From Chloranthus sessilifolius (taxonomy: Eukaryota > Streptophyta > Magnoliopsida > Chloranthales > Chloranthaceae), in the NCBI GenBank assembly GCA_021018995.1, contig CM037592.1, positions 74,465,301 through 74,529,300 on the forward strand: DNA of 64,000 nt, given 5' to 3'. Under the pieces are notes generated by a model. The model was not told the origin of the DNA, did no database searches, and saw nothing but the letters and a program-made list of their open reading frames with translations. The translations under genes and the position numbers were made by a program. Shown in pieces: positions 56,298 through 64,000 of the stretch (position 1 is its first letter; each line of letters starts with the position of its first letter).

Positions 56298-57831
56298 ACT
56301 GCAATTGTAACTTAGGATCAGCATCCCTCCTTCAACATTTGTCTATGGTGAGCTCATGCAGACTAGGGTTAGGGTTTGATCACCTCTTTTTCCACTTTTC
56401 CATCTCTCCTAGCTACGCACTTGCTGGCTATACCCTCTGTAAGCAATTAGGTTTAGTTTTATTTAGTTTTTGTAATGGGTCTTGTAACCTTTGGGATTTT
56501 GTAAAGAGCTGTTATCCACAAGGCTATTGCCTTGAGAAATCTCATTGTAAGTATGTTTTGATCAATGAGATTTATACTTTAATTCATCATTCAATCTGTT
56601 ATTCTTCTATTTGCCCATAGTTTTGCTTAGGCTAAGCATGCATTTAGGATTTGAGCTGAATTGAAAGGCGAATGGAAGCTTGAGCTTGTAGCCCTGGGAC
56701 CATAGTGGCAGCAACAATTTTCATATTCCTTCCAAGACCTCTGTGGTGTGGATAACCTCTGTGGATAGCCTGTGACCATTTGAGTGGACAGACTATAACC
56801 CTAGGGTGATTCCAAGCCACAGATCTGAGAAGGATTCTTCTCCTCTGCACTTGAGCTTGTAGCCTTGTGAAAGGTTGTTGCAAGAACTGGCTCCCCTCGA
56901 TTTTACTTGTCCAATATCAGGTGTTGGATCTGATTCTTGTATAGTGATTGCAGACTTGTGAGCTAAGTCATTGTAGGCATTTTGTAGCAGTGACCAGCTG
57001 CATTTAAGTCTCTAAATAGCCCTTGAACAACTATGGTCTTCACTAGTTTTTCAAGAACTATTTGCTCCCATGGATGCTTGAGCTTGTAGCTTGGCAAACA
57101 TGGTTTCTGCAATGATATTAATGATCTGATTTGAGCCATTGGGTGGAGAACATCTATTGGATAGTCTGTGACCATTTAAGTGGACAGGTTATAATCTTAA
57201 GATCAGTCTACTCCTTTGGATCAGGTTGGTTTTCTGACTTAGTTTATGTGGTTTGATCCTCTCTATTTGATAGTCTGTGACCATTGAAGTGGACAGCTTA
57301 TAGCCTTAAGAGATCAGGTCAAATCATAAGGGTTAAGTTGGATACTTCTTCCTTGCAGATATGCTTGTATCCATTTGAGGGATTGCTGCAGAGACAGACC
57401 TGAGTCTGAGTTACATTGCTGATGTAAGCCTAGCTTAACTACTTACTTCCCATCCTTTTATCATAATTTTAATACACATCATCACCACCTTCTTTATAAT
57501 TATTTTTTTAGGATAGGACTGCACTTTATTTCTCTTCTTTTAGTATTAATTTAGTATAGTTGTGACACCCAACTCCCTTTCTTTAGGATTGTCAGATATG
57601 TAGCCAGATCTGAAGGCCTACTATTATAGCCCATTTTGGATTCTAGATCAATTTTTCTATGGGACAGACTCTTACTTAAAAGTTGCTACAATATCCCTGT
57701 ATCTTGCAGGCTATGTGTACTTTACGTTGCTATTTTCATGACCATCTTCTTCATCTCACTCTTTTTATTTGATTCTATTTCCACCCACATAACAATAATC
57801 AGCACCCTAGGTACAATAATTAACAAGTTTT

Positions 57832-57849
57832 TGGTGCCGTTGCCGGGGA
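57832..57849 (+). other. Primer-binding site of Athila-C, tRNA-Asp type
   Basis: TGGTGCCGTTGCCGGGGA lies six bases after the LTR, one base off the standard Athila PBS. Confidence 0.92.
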
Positions 57850-58160
57850 AAATTGATCTTTTTGGTATACCTGAGTTGTATTATATTTTAGCTTAGAAAA
57901 TTCTTTGTAGCTGTGCCTTGAATAGAATAAAAAGTACTACTGATTTTTGTTGAATTTTTACAGAAGTGGACTACAGTAGCAAGGAAAAGATAGAGTTGTA
58001 GCTGGGGTTTAGCTAGCTCTGTTTGCACTTCTTTTACCCTAAATCTTAGTCCACTTTTGTTGAATTCCCTGTCATTAGTTTAGTTATAAATCTGTTTAGT
58101 TGTTAATTTTGTTTGAATTTTTTTTCTGTGCTGTGAGCATTTTCTTTACCTGCTGATTTT

Positions 58161-59560
58161 GTGTGTATGCTTGGAAGAAGGTCCCTTAACCCTGAGTTAG
58201 AAACTCCAAATCTTGACGATGAAAGGGTCATTAGATCAAGAAACACCACACAAGGCCCTACTATTGAAACTGAGTCAGCTGTCATGATTGAGAGACAAAG
58301 AACTCTGAAGAAATACAATACACCTAGGGATTACACATCTCCCTTTTACATACAATTCCCTTCAATTGAGGGAAACTATGAAATCAAGTCCTCCACTATT
58401 AACATGTTGCCATCTTTTCATGGGCTCAGTAAGGAAGATCCTTACAAGCACATTGACCAAATTTTGGCACTTTGTACCACTTTCAATATTATTGTCCTGG
58501 GACCTGAAGCCACCAAACTGAGGCTTTTTCCTTTTTCCCTAAAGGACAATGCCAGCACCTAGCTCTCTAAGCTCTCAACCAATAACATATAGACATGGAG
58601 TCACCTCCAAAGCCAATTCTTGGCTAAATTCTTTCCCATGAATAAAACTAATCAAATGAGGATAAGCATATTGTCACTTACTCAGTCCTCAACTGAAGAT
58701 TTTTATGAGACATGAGAGAGATTTCAAGAGATGTTAAAATAATGTCCCCACCATCAAATTCCAAAATGGCAACTTGTGCAAGTATTTTACCAATGAATTA
58801 ATCCCAAAAGTAGGGATATGGTGGATGCCTCATGTGGTGGTAGTTACCTCCACAAGACAACTGATGTGGCTTGGGAGTTGTTTGACATCATAGGAGAAAA
58901 TTCCATGCAGCAGGAGTCACTGTCTCGCAATGACAGCCAGACACTAACTAAGTTGGTAAAAGAGTCCACCCCGAGATGTGGAATGTATGAAGTTAAGGTG
59001 CAAAGTGATTTGGAAAGGAAGGTAGACAATCTAAGTTTAAAGTTTGATAAATTGATGAATGTGATGCAGTCTAGGATGGTTGCACAAGTGGAAGAGGCAT
59101 GTCTGATATGCCCAATCTCCCACACATTTACTCTAAGATCGTCCATCAGCTAACCAATTCCTTAATTTAGTTATAGAGCATGACAATGCTACCCAAGTAT
59201 ATGGGCAGTAACCTGCTGGGTACACATGCATAAACCACCCAAATTTGAGGTGGAGACAAGATACATACCCTCAGCCCTAGCAGCAGTAGTTGGCGACTCC
59301 ATAAAGACCTCAGCACTAATTTAACTAAGGTTATCCACCAAGGCAGAATTTTTAGTTGCCTGGCCCACAGCCTAATCAGTTGGTCTTGCCCCCACAACAG
59401 CCCCGATCCTCTTCCTTTGAAGAGAAAATGCTAGCATCTATGCAGAATTTAGGAAACTTAGTCAAAACAGTGAACTCTCATGCGCAAAGCATTAAAAAAA
59501 TAGCGGACTAGTTGGGCAAATCTGTAATACTTTGAATGTGAAAAAGGAGGGAAAACTGCC
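58161..59560 (+). pseudogene. Athila-C gag
   Basis: The start is the ATG at 58161 or the in-frame one at 58167. Blocks are RRSLNPELETPN, IQFPSIEGNYEIKSS, MLPSFHGLSKEDPYKHID, FPFSLKDNAST then TAG for Trp, LAKFFPMNKT, and CPHHQIPKWQLVQVFYQ then TGA. DASCGGSYLHKT, KVDNLSLKFDKLMNVM and a CLICP remnant of the zinc knuckle follow, then a Gln/Pro-rich region with many TAG codons up to about 59510. Most stops are CAG/CAA to TAG/TAA or TGG to TAG/TGA, as expected from decay of methylated cytosines. It is homologous to the Athila-A and Athila-B gags and non-functional. Confidence 0.9.
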
Positions 59561-60536
59561 TAGTCAACCCTTGGCCAATCCAAAAGCGTAGTACATGATT
59601 GGAGAAACATCCTCTACCCATGAGGAGGCTAATGTAATCACTACTCTGAGGAGTGGCAGGGTGGTTGATAATTTAGTGGGCAGAGTAGCTGAAGAGGTCA
59701 TAGAGAGTGAAAATGAAAAAAATGTGAGTGTTAAAGAATCAAAGAAGTTATCCCCTGCTGTGGATAAGTAAGGGAAAAATCAAAGGGCTAATGTTGAGCC
59801 TCAACAGCAAATAATAAATGAAGAAAAAAGAAAAAAACAAAAATTTAACCATGATGTGGTTAGGCATGCAGTTGTGGCACCAGTAGTCCCACAACTGTCA
59901 TTTCCTCAAGCACTTGCTGACCCATCTCCTTTTGATAAAGGGAATGCTCAAATGGAGGAAATGATGGAAACCTTCAAGCAGGTCAAGATCAATTTGCTCT
60001 TGCTTGATGCTATAAAATAGGTCCCTGCCTAAGCTAAATTTTTGAAGGACCTCTGCACACAGACTAGAAAAGTAAGGGTGCAGTTTTTCAAAAATGTTTT
60101 TATAGTTGAGCATGTTGAGTCAGTTCTGTCCATTTTCACACTTGAGAAATTATAGGATCCAGGGGTACCTACTATCCCCTGCATAATTGGAAATCATACC
60201 ATTGGAAGAGCCCTCTTGGACTTAGGGGCCAGTGTGAACCTGCTCCCATATTTTGTGTATGAGGAGCTAGGTTTGGGGGAGCTGAAATCCACATCAGTTG
60301 TGCTCCAACTGGCTTATAGGCCTGAGAGGAGACCTGTGGGTGTGGTGGAGGATGTTTTGGTGGGGGTGGACAAGTTTTACTATCCTACTGATTTCTTTAT
60401 TTTGGACATGGACCCTTGCAAAGTAAAACCCCAATTCCTATCATCCTTGCTAGACCATTCTTGGCCATATAAAATGCTTTCATTCAATGTAGATCAGGGG
60501 TGACGAAGGTGACCTTTGGGAACATGAAGGCCTAAT
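59561..60536 (+). pseudogene. Athila-C protease with pre-protease segment
   Basis: The pre-protease region keeps EEMMETFKQVKIN and LLLDAI (about 59955-60020). The domain proper reads TIPCIIGNHTIGRALLDLGAS, with catalytic Asp at 60219 in the Athila-type DLGAS, then NLLPYFVYEELGLGELKS, VVLQLAYRPERRPVG and DKFYYPTDFFILDMD. A frameshift near 60425 displaces the LGRP block, here degraded. It aligns with the Athila-B protease throughout. It would process the polyprotein but is broken by stops near 60019 and 60154 and by the frameshift. Confidence 0.9.
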
Positions 60537-61772
60537 TAAATGTGTACAATGTGTACAATGCTGCTAGGCAACCTCAAATAGACATTGAGGACCGCTGTAC
60601 AATTGATGTACTAGATGGCCTTGTGGAAGAAGAATTACCCAATCTACTAGATTGGGATAATGTTGCTAAAAATCTGGAAAGTATTTGGATTATGGTTGAG
60701 GAGGAGGCCCAAGTTCTCATGAAAGAAGACAATACCAAAATAGAGTCTTCTGTGAGCCTGGTGCAACATTCAAGCAAGAAGCCTATATTATTGCCCCTAC
60801 TTCAAACCACCAAGGCACCTTTGCTACCTTTCATTAAAAGTCCCCCTGAGCTGAAGCTGAAACAGCTCTCAGATACATTAAAGTATGCCTTCTTGGGGTA
60901 AAATAATAAGCTTCTAGTGATTATCTCCTCCTCCCTCACTAGTGAGTAGGAGGGGTAATTATTGAGTGTTCTCAAGAAGCACACAAAGACAATAGGGTGG
61001 ACAATAACTAATCTTGGAGGCATTGATACCTCAGTTTGCATGCACATAATTCACTTAAAAGAGGGTGCAAAACCCTCTAGGGAGATATAGAGGAAGCTTA
61101 ATCCTCACATGCAAGAGGTGGTCTTGAAGGAGAGAGTAAAATTGTTGGATGCAAGGGTGATTTACCCCATTTCAGATTCAGAGTGGGTGTCACCCATCCA
61201 TGTGGTACCTAAAAAGTTAAGCATAAGAGTTGTTACTTCTAATTCTGGGGAGTTGATGCCAGCCAGAGAGACCACTGGCTGGAGAGTTTGCATTGATTAT
61301 AGAAAACTCAACTCCAAGACCAGGAAAGACCACTTTCCCCTCCCCTTCATAGAGCAAATTCTAGATAAGCTGGCTGGGAAGGTATTTTACTGCTTTCTTG
61401 ATGGATACTCAGGGTATAACCAAATCCCTGTGTATCCTCAAGATTAAGAAAAAACCACTTTCATATGTCCCTTTGGCACCTTTGCTTATAGGAGGATGCC
61501 TTTTGGACTGCGCAATGCCCCAACCACATTTCAAAGGTGCATGTATGCTATTTTTTCTGATATGATTGAAAAGTTCCTGGAAATCTTCATGGATGATGTC
61601 TCAGTTTATGGGGACAACTTAGCCAGTGCTTGAGTCTCCTTCACCTAGTTTTACAAAGATGTGAGGAGACCAAATTGGTCCTAAGCTGGGAAAAAAGTCA
61701 CTTTATGGTGACACAAGGAATTGTATTAGGCCATGTGGTCTCTCACAGAGGAATCGTGTTGACAAGGCTAAA
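60537..61772 (+). pseudogene. Athila-C reverse transcriptase
   Basis: The protease-RT linker (60542-60901) leads to RT: VVLKERVKLLDARVIYPISDSEWVSP-type fingers (61109-61190), TGWRVCIDYRKLN (about 61275), and FLDGYSGYNQI with the first catalytic Asp (about 61395-61430). A TAA in place of a Gln codon is at 61445. MPFGLRNAPTTFQRCM (61496-61545) and the catalytic IFMDDVSVYG (61582-61612, Asp-Asp at 61591-61596) follow. After this a TGA and frameshifts break the thumb (61630-61770), where GHVVSHRGI is visible. RT would copy element RNA in the particle. It is dead by stops, although the catalytic residues are present. Confidence 0.93.
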
Positions 61773-62429
61773 GTGGACTTGATTTCACACCCGCCCCCAC
61801 TCAGGATTGCCAAGCAAATCAGATCCTTCTTAGGACATGCTGAATTTTACAGGAGGTTCATTAAGGACTTCAGCAAAATTACCAAGCCATTGTGCCACCT
61901 GCTGTGTCATGATGTGCCATTTGAATTCTTTGTCAAGTGCCTTGAGGCTTTTGAGGTCTTAAGAAAGTGCCTTAATAATGCTCCTATAATCCAGGCCCTA
62001 GATTACTCACTCTCCTTTGAGCTGATGTGTGATGTATCAGACTTGGCCATAGGTGCTATCTTAGGATAGAGGAGAGATAAGTTGCCTGTAGTGATCTATT
62101 ATGCCAGCAAAATACTAGTTGAAGTTCAGCTCAACTACACCACTACTGAGAAGGAGCTGCTAGCTGTTATATTTGCTGTGGATAGGTTTAGACCCTACTT
62201 GCTTAGGTCTAAAATTGTTATTTTCACTGATCACTCAACCTTGAAATACCTGCTAGCCAAGAAGGATGCCAAACCAAGACTGATCAGATGGATCCTCCTA
62301 TTGCAAGAGTTTGATTTTCATATCAAAGATAAGAACGGAGTTGAGAATGTGGTGGCTGACCACCTCTCTAGATTTATTTTAGAAGAATGTGCAGTAGCAC
62401 CTATCAATGAATTGTTCCCTGATGAGTAG
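61773..62429 (+). pseudogene. Athila-C RT connection and RNase H
   Basis: 61773-62069 carries IRSFLGHAEFYRRFIKDFSKI and FELMCDVSDLAIGAILG, where the Asp of CDVSD is the RNase H entry. A TAG replaces the usual Gln at 62067-62069. The frame then continues [29 protein letters not shown] (the catalytic Glu in TEKE), [10 protein letters not shown], and DHLSRF at the end. RNase H removes the RNA strand during reverse transcription. The usual QR-DK context is kept, with only one stop and no frameshift, so this is one of the best preserved pol segments. Confidence 0.92.
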
Positions 62430-63756
62430 CTATTTGCTATGCAGTCTAGTGTGGGTTTGCACACATTATCAAATTTCTCGTTGTTGGAAGGATTCCCCCT
62501 CACTGGTCCAAGATGGACAAGGACCTATTTTTCTCTCAGGTGAAACATTTTCTGTGGGAGGATCCACACCTTCACAAGCATTGTGCAGATCAGGTTGTTA
62601 GGAGATGTGTGCCTGAAAGTGAGTTGCACACCATTCTTTATATGTGCCATGAGCAAGCCTGTGGAGGTCACTTTAGTGGCTAAAAGACAGCTGTAAAAGT
62701 TTTGCAATGTGAGCTTTATTGGCCCTCTTTGTTCAACGATGCATACATACATTGCAAAGCCTGTGATAGATGTCAAAGGTTGGGAGGCATTTCCAAGAAA
62801 GATTCAATACCCTTGCAGCCCATCCTTGTGGTAGAACTTTTTGACATCTCGAGCATTGATTTTATGGGTCTCTTTTCTCCTTCTATGTGTTTCAATTTTA
62901 TACTTGTGGCAGTGGACTATGTGTCCAAATGGGTGGAAGCCATTGCCATAAGGACCAATGACCACACAGTTGTCCTTAAAATTTTAAAGGACAATATCTT
63001 TTCCATATTTGGCACCCCTAGAACTATCATCAATGATGGATGGAGTCATTTCTGTAATAGGCCTTTTGAGAATCTGCTCAAAAGGTATCCTGTTACACAC
63101 AGAATTGCAACTCCCTAGCACCCACAGACTAGTGGGCAAGTTAAAATTTCTAATAAGGAGATCAAGCATATCTTGGAGAAGACTGTGAGGATAGATAGAA
63201 AGGACTGGGCACAAAAGTTGAATGATGCTTTGTGGGTTTATAGGAGTGCCTATAAGACCCCTATTGGCATGTCCCCATTTAGGCTGGTTTATGGCAAGGC
63301 CTGCCACCTACCAGTTGAGTTAGAGCACAGAGCCTATTGGGCTATCAAAACACTGAATTTTGATCTAACTACTACGAGTTCTCATAGGAAATTGCAAATG
63401 TTAGAGCTTGATGAATTAAGAATGGAAGCCTATACAAATATCAGAATTTACAAGGAGAGATCAAAGGCATTCTTTGATAAGAAGCTAGTGAGGAAGGACT
63501 TCAGTGCTGGTACTAAGGTTTGGCTTTTCAACTCCAAATTAAAGTTCTTTCCAAGGAAGTTAAAATTCAGATTAGATGGACCTTACACTATCATTCATGC
63601 CTCCCCATCTGGTGCTGTGGAGATCTTAGATCCTATATCTAGGAAGATCATGAAGTGAATGGTCAAAGGATAAAAATTTGTGTAGAAAATTTAGTGGAGC
63701 CTCCTCAGACCATTCACCTACATGAACCTCCCACTACTAGTGATCTACAGCTTTGT
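62430..63756 (+). pseudogene. Athila-C integrase with Glu-to-Lys change in the catalytic triad
   Basis: The zinc-binding region (62560-62800) has CHEQACGGHFSG, YWPSLFNDAYIHCKACDRCQR. The core has Asp in SSIDFMG (62858) and Asp in IINDGWSHF (63035). Exactly 35 residues later, in GQVKIS (63143-63145), stands Lys where Glu is required. A TAG lies just before the HPQTSGQ block. [25 protein letters not shown] and [11 protein letters not shown] follow, then the C-terminal [18 protein letters not shown] and a stop at 63656. A further NGQRIK tail in another frame runs to about 63756. Integrase would insert element DNA, and the lost Glu plus stops make it inactive. Confidence 0.92.
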
Positions 63757-64000
63757 AAAATGTGTACCATATTTGTTGAAAATTTTAGTGTGTTTTCTTT
63801 TGCTTCAAATCTATCATGTAGTATTTTTATTGCAATGAATTACCTATTTGTTTGGTTCTATTTTGAATTGTGTGTTGTTGATATTATGTGCATGTTTATC
63901 ATTTGAATTTATTAAGCATAGACCTAATGTTAGGTGCATGTCCATTGCTGCTGATTGGTTGAGGTGCTAGCATTGTAAAGATCATGAATCTCATATACTT
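63757..64000 (+). other. Post-pol spacer of Athila-C, start
   Basis: AT-rich non-coding sequence matching 21160-21400 of Athila-A and 47555-47600 of Athila-B (TGTACCATAT block). By analogy the internal motif array and ORF2 would come next, outside the window. Confidence 0.7.

Larger units (their letters stand above)
55164..57825 (+). repeat. 5' LTR of Athila-C (2662 bp)
   Basis: It begins TGTTATTCACTG and ends ACAATAATTAACA. It is collinear with the Athila-A LTRs but clearly more distant from them than they are from each other. It holds the motif array at about 55490-56130 and a TATA box at 56291. Confidence 0.92.
55164..64000 (+). mobile_element. Athila-C: Athila-type element with full-length pol, extends past the window
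   Basis: It comprises LTR (55164-57825), PBS, gag, protease, RT, RNase H and integrase, followed by the start of the post-pol spacer. LTR length, start (TGTTATTCACTGAAAAGTACC) and CTCGCGAG-type array make it the same family as Athila-A. All coding frames are broken, mostly by transition-type stops. The 3' LTR and any ORF2 are outside the window. Confidence 0.92.

Noticed and set aside
57832..57849. tRNA gene fragments at PBS sites
   Set aside because: Only 18 bases complementary to a tRNA 3' end are present. No cloverleaf flanks them.

Overview
This is a stretch of plant nuclear heterochromatin made almost entirely of transposable elements. I see no host gene, tRNA, rRNA or CRISPR array. The elements (an L1-type LINE, a chromodomain Ty3/gypsy element of Tekay type, Tat-type and Athila-type Ty3/gypsy elements with tRNA-primed PBS sites) are those of an angiosperm or other seed plant. 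The species cannot be named from this.

Layout. A LINE on the minus strand occupies 1-3416 and resumes at 11892-12249. It is split by a small foreign fragment (about 1598-2322) and by a young, internally deleted Tekay-like element (3417-11891, minus, 3.3-kb LTRs, 5-bp target duplication). A minus-strand Tat element (Tat-0) begins inside the LINE endonuclease at about 12250. It runs to 16655 and resumes at 29505-29695. The interruption is Athila-A (16661-29504, plus). From 29696 rightward three plus-strand Tat copies are stacked, each broken by the next: Tat-1 (LTR piece 29696-30220), Tat-2 (30221-36473) and Tat-3 (36474-42492, resuming 54572-55163). Tat-3 is itself broken by Athila-B (42493-54566) and by Athila-C (55164 to beyond the window end). 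The missing right halves of the LINE and of Tat-0 to Tat-3 should lie to the right of this window.

How the parts work. The elements code for LTR promoters, Gag, aspartic protease, reverse transcriptase, RNase H and integrase, and nearly every coding frame is broken by stops or frameshifts. Athila-C carries a full but dead pol. Athila-A and Athila-B each lost most of pol separately, yet both keep gag and a long second ORF (called ORF2 here) in the position usually called env-like. ORF2 has a lysine-rich N-terminus, a globular domain, a Pro/Ser/Thr-rich middle with conserved islands and a C-terminal coiled coil.

The most interesting signal is regulatory. Each Athila family carries a family-specific short CpG-containing motif, repeated about 10-20 times in both orientations, upstream of the LTR TATA box. 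The same motif is arrayed again inside the element, upstream of a second TATA box that precedes ORF2. The Tat families carry comparable arrays of small palindromes in the same LTR position. I suggest, as inference only, an element-encoded protein with family-specific binding arrays, comparable to the VANC anti-silencing system of VANDAL DNA transposons.
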